From positions 930,001 to 994,000 of the forward strand of contig OY751494.1 of NCBI GenBank assembly GCA_963565915.1: a stretch of DNA of 64,000 nucleotides, written 5' to 3'. Below the pieces are notes generated by a model. That model had not been told where the DNA came from. It did not search any database and worked only from the letters and a program-made list of their open reading frames with translations. The position numbers and the translations under genes were made by a program. Shown in pieces: positions 1 through 10,381 of this stretch (position 1 is its first letter; each line of letters begins with the position of its first letter). The DNA is from Entoloma clypeatum (lineage: Eukaryota; Basidiomycota; Agaricomycetes; Agaricales; Entolomataceae).

Positions 1-59
1 CGCGCCCAACGCAAGATACTACTGTTCAGAAAACAACCACTCCCCCTCACCACACCATC

Positions 60-1167
60 ATGGCCAAAGGCACCAACGCCCAATTCGACGAAGAATTTGA
101 ACAACACCACGCACCATCACCCTTACCTCCGATACCACTGTTCAATCACCCCCCCCCCACAAAACAACAATCGTGGAAGGAAATTAGAAGTCGCCGCGGA
201 TCCCGGCAAATACAATGGATCCAAAGCAATGTTCACAGTATGGTGGACTAAGATGCTCGCATGGCTCAGGGTAAACCGAGAGCTATTCAATGGAGAGGAA
301 GAAGTGTGCATTGCAGTGTGGTCGCGATTGGACGGTCCCACGGCAGGAGTTTATGGGGAAACCCGTTTGAATCAATGTATGGAATCAGAAGATTGGCCAA
401 CGTACCGAGAGCTAGTCAGTGAAATCACAACAAGGTTTCGTCCCACCACTGAGATCGAATGGGCCCGATCCAAAATCGAGAGCTTTAAGCAAGGTTCAAT
501 GAAGACCGATGATTGGATTACGCAATTCAGGACCCTGGTGATCAAGGGCAAGATCGAGGAAAGGCACGGTGTAACCCTTTTGGAAAGGAATGCCAAGGAA
601 TCTATCATGCAACAACTCTTCCAGCAAGGGAGGAGAAAGTCCACGGTGCAGGGCACCTGTGAAGAAATTTTGGCAATCGGCAGAGTGGAAGAGACCTTCG
701 CAGCAAGACCAGGCATGAGGACTGGCAATAACTTTGGACAACAACGTAACACATGGGGCAATCGGCCCGCATACGGACAGCAGCAGCAACAGAGGCCCTT
801 TGGGCAACAACAGAATGGGGGGTACCGTCCTCAACAGCAAAACGGTCAACAACAACAGCAGCAACCACGACGGGACCCAAATGCAATGGACGTCGATAGG
901 AACCAGAGATGCGCTCCTGGTAATTGTTATAACTGCGGCGGACAGGGGCATTTTGCCCGAGATTGCAAACGACCGCAGCGCAGGGTGCAAGCGGCAATGA
1001 TCGAACAAATCGACGAACAAGAGGAGGAGGAAATTTTGAGACAAATCAACGCGAGGCGTCAAGCGCGTCAAGCCACGAATGGACAAATGGGTGTGAATAG
1101 CGCGCCTGCGCTGAATCCCAATGGACAAGCTGCAGGGCAGCAGGGTTTTGTGAACGTCAACCAGTAA
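60..1167 (+). pseudogene. gag: gag (capsid/nucleocapsid) of chromovirus, frameshifted
   Basis: Structural polyprotein of the retrotransposon. The best start is the ATG at 60 (context catcATGG). Its frame closes at 251, while the main gag frame is open from 97 to 1167. The two meet at a run of ten C (149-158), where a single-base length change would reconnect them. The main frame has a capsid-like region with tryptophans (VWWTKMLAWL), then Gln/Asn-rich linker repeats, then one CCHC zinc knuckle (CYNCGGQGHFARDC, about 927-968) that binds RNA, and an acidic tail. Pol follows in the -1 frame. I found no canonical slippery heptamer at this junction. Confidence 0.85.
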
Positions 1168-1202
1168 TCCCCCCGCTGGCTCTGACAAATCGATATGAAC
1201 AA

Positions 1203-4200
1203 TTGCCTATAGACTCTTACATATATAAAGACACTGTAAATTCTTGGTTTCAAAAGCTTACGGACGCAGCAGTTACATACAATAAAATACTATTGGACAA
1301 ACCCAAAAAGGTAAAAACCCAAAAAAATAGCACAGATGATTCGGACTTAGATACGCTTGTAAACTATATCATTGGGGAGCCCTCGGCAACAAGGCTTGGT
1401 TTGTCCCCTACGGATGAATGCTTAATTCCCTGTTGCGAAGAATCAGATAACTTAACTAGGCAAACGGACTCTATGGGGGAACCATCTTTTATTCGATCCG
1501 CTTCTTTGGAAAAGGAGCTCATGATGAAAATCATGCTGGAAACGTTGCAGGACAAACGCACATTTGATGTTGAAGCATTATTAGACTCAGGGGTGACAGG
1601 GATGTTCATAGATCTGGACTTCGCCAAAAGGAACAACATTAAATTAAGGGAACTACCTTTCCCCATTCGGGTCTACAATGTTGATGGCACACTTAACCAA
1701 GGAGGTTCGATCACGCATGAAGCAGTCATGGCTATGCGGTATAAAGGACACGTGGAGATAGCAGTGTTTGAAGCATGCAACCTAGGAAAAGCTAAAATTA
1801 TTGTTGGACATACTTGGCTAAAACGTCATAATCCAGAAATCGATTGGGAAAAAGCGGAAATTAAATTATCCAGATGTCCAGAAGAATGTGGCATGCGTCG
1901 AACACATTACTTAAATAAAACCGCAAGGACCAGATGGGGTGGAAGAATGGAAGAAGTAGTAGAAGGAAATGAGGAAGAAGTGAAGGAGGAAGTAATCCAC
2001 ATGCTCAGGGCAGCTAAGAGAGAACCCTCAGATGAAGTACCGGCAGAACAGGTTGTCCCCCAGAAATATCACAAATATCTATCAGTCTTTGAAAAGAAAG
2101 CATCGGAGAGATTACCAGTCAGGAAACCATGGGATCACGCTATAGACTTAAAACCGGATTTCGTACCAAGAAAGGCCAAAGTCTATCCCCTGTCACCAGA
2201 TGAAAGGAAAGAAGTATCTGAATTTGTAAACGATCAATTACGCAAAGGATATATTCGACCTACCAAGTCACCACAAACTTCGCCAGTATTCTTTATACCC
2301 AAAAAAGACGGAAAGAAACGAATGGTACAGGATTACCGACATATTAACAGCTGGACCGTTCGCAATAACTATCCACTTCTGTTGATTCCGGAATTGATCG
2401 ATAAATTAAAGGGAAAGAAAAAGTTTACCAAAATGGACCTCAGATGGGGGTATAACAATGTACGCATCAAAGAAGGAGACAAGTGGAAAGCGGCATTTAC
2501 AACCCCAGAACCAACAGTTATGTTCTTCGGATTAAATAATTCCCCAAGCACGTTTCAAACCATGATGAACGACATATTTAGAGACTTGATTGATCAAGGA
2601 GACGTAGTTATCTATATTGACAATATATTGGTAGCAACTGAAGGAGAAAAAGGACACAGTGAAATCGTGGAGGAAATTCTAAAAAGATTACGGGAAAACG
2701 ACTTATTCTTAAAACCGGGAAAATGTTTCTTTGACAGAGACGAAATAGAGTTCTTAGGGTTAATTATTGGGAAAGACGGAATTCGAATGGATCCTTCAAA
2801 AGTAGACGCCATCAAACAATGGCCGAAACCAACGAAAGTCAAAGAAGTCCAGTCGTTTCTAGGATTGGCCAATTTCTATTGAAGATTTGTCAAAGACTTC
2901 TCTAAAGTGGCAGGGCCATTACATAAATTAACAAGGAAAGAAACAATCTGGAATTGGAAAGAGGAACAGGAGGAAGCGTTTGATATGCTAAAAAAATTAT
3001 TTATGAAAGCACCTATATTAGTATCTCCCGATCCGGATCGGAAGTTGAGAGTAGAATCAGACGCATCGGACTTTGCTACAGGAGCAATTCTATCTATGGA
3101 ATGCGAGGATGAGAAATGGAGGCCATGTGCATTTCTATCTAAAGGATTGAATGACGTAGAATGAAATTACGATGTACACGATAAAGAAATGCTGGGCATA
3201 ATTCGAGCGCTGGAAGCATGGAGACACCACCTTGAAGGAGCCAAACATGAGGTTGAGATCTGGACCGATCATAAAAACCTCGAGTACTTCATGCAGGGAC
3301 AAAAGCTTAATCGCAGACAAGCACGCTGGGCGTTGTATCTAACACGTTTCAATTTCAAATTAATACACAAGGCTGGCACCTCAATGGGAAAGGCGGATGC
3401 TCTTTTGAGAAGGGTCGATCATAGAAAGGGGGTGGAAAATGACAACGAAGACGTAACATTATTAAAACCTGAATACTTCCACTTGCGAGCAATGGATCGA
3501 GGTCACATACTTATTGATGGACAAGAAAGTAAACTATTAAAACGCATCAGGGATGCCAAGGAGTTTGATGAACAAGTGTTGAAAGCAGTGGAAGAGTTAA
3601 AAAAAACAAACACCAAAACATTGCGCGCAGATGAATGGCACGAAGAGCAGGGACTCTGGTTACATCGAGGAAAAGTTTATGTTCCGAAAAGTCAGGAACT
3701 CAGGGAGGAAATAATTAAATTACACCATGACAACCCAGTTGCAGGACACCCAGGGCAGTGGAAAACCCTGGAATTGGTTACGCGTAATTATTGGTGGCCT
3801 AGTATTACAAACATGGTCAAAGCATACATCAAGGGCTGCGACAGATGTCAACGATCAAAAAACGTGCCTCAACTGCTAGCCGGTAAATTAAAAGCAAACA
3901 CGGAACATGCAGGACCATGGAAACATGTTACAGCAGATTTTATCATAGGACTCCCAGAAGCTCAGGGGTACAACACAGTATTAGTTGTGGCTTGCAGATC
4001 GACAAAGCAATCACACTTTATCAAAACACGCGATGAAGTCTCAGCAGAGGGATTAGCTAAACTATATCGGGACGAAGTCTGGAAACTTCATGGACTGCCA
4101 GAATCGTTAACGTCAGACCGAGGACCACAATTTGCGGCAATATTTATGAAGGAACTAAATAAAATATTGGGGATCACAACTAAATTATCAACGGCGTATC

Positions 4201-5078
4201 ATCCACAAACAGACGGACAGACAGAACGCATTAACCAGGAGTTGGAGCAATATCTAAGATCATTTATTTCCCATCGGCAAACAGATTGGCCCGAATGGAT
4301 GGCAACCGCGGAGTTCGCCTATAATAATAAAATTCACACGGCAACTCAGTTTTCACCGTTCTATGTAAATTATGGGTTTAACCCTAGGATGGGCGTAGAA
4401 CCTCGGAGGGCAGAAAAGTCAGAACCGGCAAAAGAATTCGCAGAGCGAATGAAGAAGATTCATGAGGAGGCAGAAGCAGCGCTAGTAAAAGCACGAGAAG
4501 AGATGGAACGGTATGCAAACCTGAAACGGGGTGATGCACCAGTTTACAAAGTTGGCGACAAAGTTTGGTTATCGACTAAAGACCTAAAGTTGAACCGACC
4601 CTTAAAGAAACTTGCCAAATGATGGATTGGACCCTATACCATAACCCAAATCATTTCGTCACACGCTGTAGAACTTAAATTACCAAAAACTTGGAAAATC
4701 CACCCGGTCATCAATGTATCACAGGTCCGATTATTTAAAGAACCACTATTTATATCACAAAGGGTGCAGGCACCAAACCCGATAGTTATCAATGGCGAAG
4801 AGGAGTACGATGTCGCTAAAGTTATCGACTCAAGGTTGAAGAGAGGGAAGCTGGAATATTTAGTGCAATGGGAGGGTCTGACTCAGGACCACAACACGTG
4901 GGAACCCGAGGATCACCTAGAACATGCCAAGGAAGCGGTGGAGGACTTCTTTAAATTAAACCCGAATGCACCCCGGCGCTTACGCGCAAACATCTTTGAA
5001 GGATTGGAATTTAAACCATATGAGAATTTCACGGACACCCCGAACGACATCATATCTCACCTGGAAGTCGAGATCTAG
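1203..5078 (+). pseudogene. pol: pol (PR-RT-RNaseH-IN-chromodomain), decayed
   Basis: One reading frame across the whole span, interrupted by TGA at 2880-2882, 3162-3164 and 4620-4622. Each TGA sits where relatives have arginine, as expected of CGA to TGA. Domains in order: protease with DSGVTG at 1584-1601 (the usual third residue after Asp is Ala); RT with YIDN at 2613-2624 instead of the catalytic YIDD; RNase H (ESDASDFATGAIL, about 3055-3095); integrase HHCC zinc finger (H...HPGQW...CDRCQRS); DDE core with TADF, TSDRGPQF and TDGQTERIN; chromodomain at about 4800-4930 (YLVQWEG...NTWEPEDHL), which in this group directs integration to marked chromatin. RT also looks a few residues short between AAFTTP and EPTVMF. 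The true upstream start is uncertain. Confidence 0.9.
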
Positions 5079-5089
5079 AAAGGGGGTAA

Positions 5090-5377
5090 TGTTATGATCG
5101 TATTTCACTTTTTACTTTATCTTATCTTATCTCGATCTTATCTTATCTACATCATATCATACATGAGGACATCTTATCATTATCGCGCAGCATGATGCTG
5201 CCACAACGCAGCCTCATGGAATTTACATATATAAGTAGGGTACTTTCACTTGTATTCGATAGCTTGTTCTCTTGAGATTCCCGCTGGGTCTCTTGGCAAT
5301 ACAGTTCTCTTATCATCTTTCCACTTCGTTCCTAAGTTTGGGCTCGCGACGTTGTTTGACTTAGCGTCGCCTCAACA
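5090..5377 (+). repeat. 3' LTR of the chromovirus
   Basis: It begins TGTTATGATCG directly after the purine tract agaaagggggtaa and ends ...CTCAACA, with TGTT/AACA-type inverted ends. Inside is a run of TTATC/TCTTATC repeats and a TATA-like atatataagta near 5226. No second copy is in the window, so age cannot be measured. The next base (5378) belongs to a different, inverted LTR fragment. Confidence 0.8.
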
Positions 5378-5520
5378 CTACACTAGTTACATGCAGTATT
5401 TATACTTATAGAAATGCACACAGACCAACTACGAGCTAGTAACGCTATTGGCTAGAACATGATGGAACATCTCTGGTACACAGCATCAAGGCTGTGGTGC
5501 GCAGCATTCTGAGTCAAAGA
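5378..5520 (-). repeat. LTR fragment, inverted relative to the LTR at 54280
   Basis: The 143 bases match the reverse complement of 54414-54556 almost base for base, including the block around the TATA-like agtataaata. The fragment is cut flush by the chromovirus LTR at 5377 and by the copia LTR at 5521. It is therefore the remains of an element into which both others inserted. Confidence 0.85.
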
Positions 5521-5831
5521 TGTTGAAACTTTTCCCATCACGTAGATTAGATTAGATTAGATTACATCACGTGACCTTTACATATCTTCATTACATACTT
5601 GTTTGGTTGGTACAAACAGTAGTACGGTATATAAGACCAGGAAACTGTCAATATCAACAAGTTGTCTCTTGACTCTTAACCAGCTCCATCGCTCTCACCA
5701 GCCTCAACCGCTCTCACCAGCCTTACCCCCCTCCAAACCATGTAAGTGACTATAGCGGTATCGTAGAGTACTTCCACTGTAGCCGTGTTGCTCAGTACAC
5801 CTGTGGCTAGCGCCCAGGTGGAACTTCAACA
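5521..5831 (+). repeat. 5' LTR of copia element
   Basis: The ends are perfect inverted repeats, TGTTGAA at 5521 and TTCAACA ending at 5831. A short GATTA microsatellite lies near 5544 and a TATA box (gtatataaga) near 5627. An ATG followed by a splice-donor-like gtaagtga at about 5739-5748 suggests a leader intron in the transcript. The bases just after the LTR (ggttatgggcccc) sit where the primer-binding site should be. I could not assign the tRNA. Confidence 0.75.
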
Positions 5832-6195
5832 GGTTATGGGCCCCGGATAGCAGAGGGACTTGGGAAACGCTGGCAACAGCGAGTACCTGCCCACTCTACC
5901 CTGGTTGGCAAGGAACCGATCGAAAGATCTAGGTTCTGAGTCATACTTCTTCACATATGAACCTGGGAACGTCATTACGACAAGTACCTGTCATGAGACG
6001 TCCCTAAGGGGATTGACCTAGTACACTCCATGTGGAAACGTTGATTGCACCTTATACATTTCTGACATATAAAGGGTTTTTCCCGTGACCGCTATTCCTA
6101 AAGGGAATATGTCATAAGGAATCATTTAATTGTTTTCTTGAATCATATTCATAACACATCACTGATTGGGAAACCTTTTTTAGATTCATCTAAAA

Positions 6196-7521
6196 ATGTC
6201 TACTTCTCGCTCTGCTCTTGACACCATCACCCCCTTTGACGGCATCGACTACCAAAGTTGGGCCGAGAAGATGAAATCCTACCTCCTCCATCAAGGAGTT
6301 TGGCGCCTCGTTTCTGGCGACATCACCCGCCCTGTGATCGCCGACTTCACCACCACGGTCTCCACCCCTGGTGCCACCGCTGCCGCCCCCCCTGTGCTTG
6401 CTACTACAGTCGACCAGCCCGGCTTCCGCAAGGAAGAAAAAGCCTGGATCAGGGACGACGACGTAGCGCTCGGGGCGATACGCCTGAAGGTTTCTGAGGC
6501 GATCAGACGCCACATCAAGGACAGCACCTCGGCACTTGGCGCATGGAAAACGCTGAAAGATGCCTACTCCAAGGTATCCCCAGCCGTCATCTTCGGCGAT
6601 TTCAAGGCCGCCGCCACCTACAAACTGTCTGGACGCGACCCAGTACCTGAAATTGAACGCCTGGGGTCTCTCTTCGCCCGGCTCGCCGATTCAAGCTTTG
6701 TCGTTCCCGACCTGATGCAGGCAATGATCCTGGCCAATGCAATTCCCGACGCCTGGTCGTCACTTTCCACCGCCCTTTTCCAGGTCTACGACGCCGATGA
6801 TTTCACCTACAAAGCCGTCGCCGAAAGCATCATCTCTGAATACCGGCGCAAGTATGCGGTTGGGTCTACTCGTGCGTCCAATGAGCAGGCCCGGAAAATC
6901 TCCGGGACAAAGCGTAAGGGGCAGGACCCCAAATGGGAAAGGCAGCAAAAGCCAAGTACCTCGCAGAACGATGCTGACGAGCAGCCCAACTCGGCCGACC
7001 CAAGTACCGCTTCTGAGAAGAAGAAGGGAAAGGGACGTTGGCGCAATCAGAAGAAAAGGGCTAACAATGCGGACAACACGTCCGATCATGTGGAAGAAAC
7101 AGTTGAGTTCGTTGCTCCTGCTATTCACTTCCCCCCTCTTCCGGCACCGTCCTTCACAACCGTCACTGGTCGCGGGAAAACGATAAGTACCGCGCAGCCC
7201 GATTCCGGAAAAATGCAGTCGCTCCTGCAACGCATGAACCCCCCTCCATCACAGTACACCGGGCTTCCTTCTGGAAAACCATCCGTGTGGAAAAAGAACG
7301 ACCATGTCCGCAAACTCGCGCGCGGCATTGGTGCTCGCCCCTCAGGATCGAATCTTCGTATCCTAGATACCATCATCCCTGACATCGACGAAAGGCCGGC
7401 TAAACAGCGTCACGTAGCCCCGTCGATAGAAGAATCACTGAACACTGAAGATGATGGACATAGACCATCAAAGCGAGCGGATGGGGCCGGAACAATTCGA
7501 AGACGGGCTGATCGAACTTGA
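6196..7521 (+). CDS. gag: copia Gag
   Basis: The 441-aa ORF starts at an ATG 364 bp after the LTR. The N-terminal part (PFDGIDYQSWAEKMKSYL, then W-rich helices) resembles the retrotransposon gag/UBN2 class of capsid domain that precedes copia pol. The C-terminal third is Lys/Arg/Ser/Pro-rich. I see no CCHC knuckle, which is unusual but not rare in fungal copia elements. Pol opens at 7451 in the +1 frame with about 70 bp of overlap, so pol is either made by +1 shifting or separated by a mutation. I did not find the yeast Ty1 shift heptamer CTTAGGC in the overlap. Confidence 0.8.
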   Translation: MSTSRSALDTITPFDGIDYQSWAEKMKSYLLHQGVWRLVSGDITRPVIADFTTTVSTPGATAAAPPVLATTVDQPGFRKEEKAWIRDDDVALGAIRLKVSEAIRRHIKDSTSALGAWKTLKDAYSKVSPAVIFGDFKAAATYKLSGRDPVPEIERLGSLFARLADSSFVVPDLMQAMILANAIPDAWSSLSTALFQVYDADDFTYKAVAESIISEYRRKYAVGSTRASNEQARKISGTKRKGQDPKWERQQKPSTSQNDADEQPNSADPSTASEKKKGKGRWRNQKKRANNADNTSDHVEETVEFVAPAIHFPPLPAPSFTTVTGRGKTISTAQPDSGKMQSLLQRMNPPPSQYTGLPSGKPSVWKKNDHVRKLARGIGARPSGSNLRILDTIIPDIDERPAKQRHVAPSIEESLNTEDDGHRPSKRADGAGTIRRRADRT

Positions 7522-9214
7522 CGGTTCGTCACATTCTTCTCTCAAACTTGACCAAATGGGAAATGCTAATAATCACGCACAGACGTTTGAATATATATTA
7601 GCCAGTACCGATGCAGATAGTATAGATCTCTTTAGCGATGATCTGTACAAAAAATATACCAAACATTTTGCGTCCTGCACACACTGCAAAGAGAGAGAAC
7701 GCGCTCAGTGGATCTTAGATTCCGGCGCATCATTACACTTTACCCATGAGTTTAAAGACTTCGCGTACTACAGGCCTCTCAAGGCTAAGCGATTCGTCCA
7801 AACAGCTGCAAAGGGAAAGAAACTGGAAATTCTTGGAGTTGGAGCCGTTCCAGTACGGCATACCCTAAATGGGGAAATAAAAACCCATCTTCTCCGACCT
7901 GTATTCTACATTCCGGACATGGACACATGCCTATTGTCCCTAGGCGTCTTCCTTAATCACGGGTACAAAGTAGACGGAATGCGTGGAGAAATTAACATCT
8001 CCAAAGGACAGAACAAAATACAGTTCTCGCCTCACATTCTCGGACAAACCATTTACTGGTTAGACACTGAAATACGCTATGACCAAATCCACGCGATCTC
8101 TAGCGAAATCACTGTTGAAACCTGGCATAAACGCCTTGGCCACCCAAATGACCAAGCACTCAATAAAATTCCCACTAGTACCAAAGGAGTACCCAAAATG
8201 TTAGTACGTGAGAAATCACAGGAAAGCTGCACAGGGTGTCTAAAAGGGAAAATGCCAAATCAATCTTATCCTAACTCGATGACAAGGGCTGTCAAACCCT
8301 TTGATTTGATCCATTCGGATTTAAAGCAGATATCCACGGCATCGTACCACAAGTACAAATATTTCCTTACCTTTTTGGACGATTTTTCATCCCATGTCTG
8401 GGTCGTCTTGCTTAGGAAGAAGTCAGGCGCCATCACGGCGCTGAAACAATTCCTTGCGATGATCCAGAATCAATTTGCCGCTACCCCTAAAAAGTGGCGG
8501 GTTGATGGAGGTGGAGAATTTGACGAATACAAGGATGTACTTGCCGATCATGGAATTCTGATCGATGTCACGCTCCCATATCAGCACCAGCAGAATGGTA
8601 GAGCAGAAAGGATCAATCGAACACTATGGGAAAAATCTCAGGCATTGCGCTTCGATGCATGCTTACCGCCCATGTGGTGGGAATTCTGTTTGGAACACGC
8701 AGCATTTCTCTACAACAGAACCCCCATGCAGCGTCTTGAATGGAAAACCCCTTACTTCAGGGTGACCAATGAGATCCCCGACATGTCTAGTGTCAGAGTA
8801 TTTGGATGTCAGGCATATGTATATATCCCAAAGGAGAAACGTAGGAACTCCCTGGAATCAAGATCCCGATTGATGATTTATCTCGGATCGAAACCAGGGG
8901 TCAAAGGATACCGCTTCATGGATCCTGAGACCAACACGATTTTCATGGGCGGGAAAGCTATCTTTGATGAAAGCAAGTACCCTAGATGCCACATTGACCC
9001 ATTGCCAGAAAACCACCCAGAAATGGAAAACCCAGAGCCGGCTGATGAGTTTGAGGATCTCATTCCCGGCAGCAATGATGACGATAGTCACAACAAAACA
9101 CCTCATATCCCAGTTCCCATTGAACAGGATCAACCTGAATCAGACAACGAACTGCCTGCCAGTGAGCCTGATGACAAACCGCGAGTACCCACCCGGAACC
9201 CAAGCAAGTACCAG
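7451..9214 (+). CDS. pol: copia Pol, partial (protease-integrase), cut by gap
   Basis: Aspartic protease motif WILDSGAS at about residue 87; GAG-pre-integrase zinc-binding segment (TWHKRLGHP...SCTGCLKGK); integrase core with catalytic Asp in HSDLK, second Asp in RVDGGGEF and Glu in NGRAERINRT; then the conserved VRVFGC-AYV-IP region and a Pro/Glu-rich spacer that normally precedes RT. The frame is open up to the N block at 9215. The reading frame reported beyond the Ns belongs to an LTR and is not part of this protein. RT is missing from the assembly, so activity cannot be judged. Confidence 0.88.
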
Positions 9215-9414
9215 NNNNNNNNNNNNNNNNNNNNNNNNNNNNNNNNNNNNNNNNNNNNNNNNNNNNNNNNNNNNNNNNNNNNNNNNNNNNNNNNNNNNNN
9301 NNNNNNNNNNNNNNNNNNNNNNNNNNNNNNNNNNNNNNNNNNNNNNNNNNNNNNNNNNNNNNNNNNNNNNNNNNNNNNNNNNNNNNNNNNNNNNNNNNNN
9401 NNNNNNNNNNNNNN
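9215..9414. other. assembly gap, 200 N
   Basis: Exactly 200 N, the same as the gap at 48409-48608, which suggests a fixed placeholder rather than a measured length. Copia pol is on the left and a gypsy-family LTR on the right. The gap probably hides the copia RT/3' LTR and the body or other end of the element whose LTR follows. Confidence 0.98.
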
Positions 9415-9678
9415 GCTCCCGCGCTGACTCGCTTTCCGCAGCTGTCTGACTCATTCCGCAGTCAGCTTACTCATTAGTGCATAGCCTTCCGCAGTCGCCT
9501 TACTCATGCGCACTGCCTTCCGCAGTTACTGACTCATTCGCTACCGCTCATAGTCAGTACTATATAAACCTCATGTACCATAGCTACACTCCTTAGATTT
9601 AGCAATCACATTGCTCTTCGCCTTTCCATCTTCCTGCATACTCTGCCCGAACCTTGGAACGGTTTGTTACGCATAACA
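9415..9678 (+). repeat. partial LTR, family also at 50212-50581 and 63891-64000
   Basis: The sequence equals the reverse complement of 50212-50475 apart from small differences, and it ends ...GCATAACA at 9678. Upstream of a TATA box (tatataaa, about 9561) are about five repeats of TTCCGCAG plus (T/G)ACTCAT, including two perfect TGACTCA words (9447-9453, 9530-9536). The first about 100 bp of the LTR is lost in the gap. No internal retrotransposon sequence follows, so it is either a solo LTR or the 3' LTR of an element hidden in the gap. Confidence 0.85.
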
Positions 9679-10227
9679 AACCCTACCCCTCGCAGCCATC
9701 CTCCTTGCTGATGATCCAGCTGTCCTCCCCGCTGGTAGTCCAGCCGTCTTCCCTGCTGATAACTCAACTGTCCTGTTCACCACCACGTCATATACTTGAT
9801 ATGTCTGCTTCTTGTTCACAATTAGCCTACTTTTAGTTATCTTGTTGAGCTTTCTTAAGATGGTTTGTTGCAAGTTATCAACCCCTTTACCAGCGCATGT
9901 GACACGACGCCCCACCTCAGGTGTTTCCATGTATGAATCCTACCCCGTTGGCGGTGGGCGGGCACATGTATTCCATCATAATGATATCAAGGCGTACATT
10001 ATTGCTACATTCGATGAACATGTCGATATGTCGACATACACTTTCAAATTTGTCGACCACCTCAAACATGCAAACATCAATTCACAGTATCCGGTCAACA
10101 AATATTATATACATACTAGATTTCCAATCTCAGAACTAGCATCGTACATAGCTGTTAATGTACTTCAGAAACTGATGTGCAACCATGGTGTAAGAATAAC
10201 CGCCCGGTCCACAAGGGCGGATCTTAT

Positions 10228-10381
10228 TGGAGAGGTGGAGGTGTCTGTCGCCCGCGTAGAACTTATCGTCCAGTCTAGGATAGCGTTGTTGTTGTTCTGA
10301 TGATCTACTCTACATGTATGTCTACGACACCTGACTGCTGGATCATGTGACAGTCGGAGTCGTGCCCCGGGCACTACTCCA
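10228..10381 (-). repeat. 3' LTR of gypsy element 10228-16371
   Basis: On the plus strand it runs TGGAGAGGTGG...CACTACTCCA, with TGGAG/CTCCA inverted ends. It is unusually short at 154 bp. The purine tract on the minus strand (aagaagaggggaacc) lies immediately upstream and is still part of the integrase reading frame. Confidence 0.9.

Larger units (their letters stand above)
1..5377 (+). mobile_element. Ty3/gypsy chromovirus, 5' LTR outside window, decayed
   Basis: Order is gag, then protease, reverse transcriptase, RNase H, integrase and chromodomain in one pol frame, then a purine tract (about 5077-5089) and a 3' LTR. This gene order defines a chromovirus of Metaviridae. The window opens inside the element, so no 5' LTR can be compared. 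Three in-frame TGA codons in pol, a protease Ala-to-Val change and an RT active-site Asp-to-Asn change show that it is dead. All of these fit C-to-T change at CpG. It directly abuts a piece of an unrelated LTR at 5378, so it inserted into an older retroelement. Confidence 0.93.
5521..9214 (+). mobile_element. Ty1/copia retrotransposon, 3' part lost in assembly gap
   Basis: 5' LTR, 364-bp leader, gag ORF, then pol in the order protease, GAG-pre-integrase, integrase. Integrase before RT is the diagnostic copia order. RT, RNase H and the 3' LTR are missing because the sequence runs into 200 N, and an unrelated LTR follows the gap. No premature stop is seen in the part present, so the copy may be fairly young. 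Confidence 0.9.

Noticed and set aside
5540..5562. Telomere-like GATTA repeat
   Set aside because: Only about four copies, inside a copia LTR, not TTAGGG.
8964..9454. ORFs spanning the N block
   Set aside because: They bridge 200 unknown bases and join copia sequence to an unrelated LTR.
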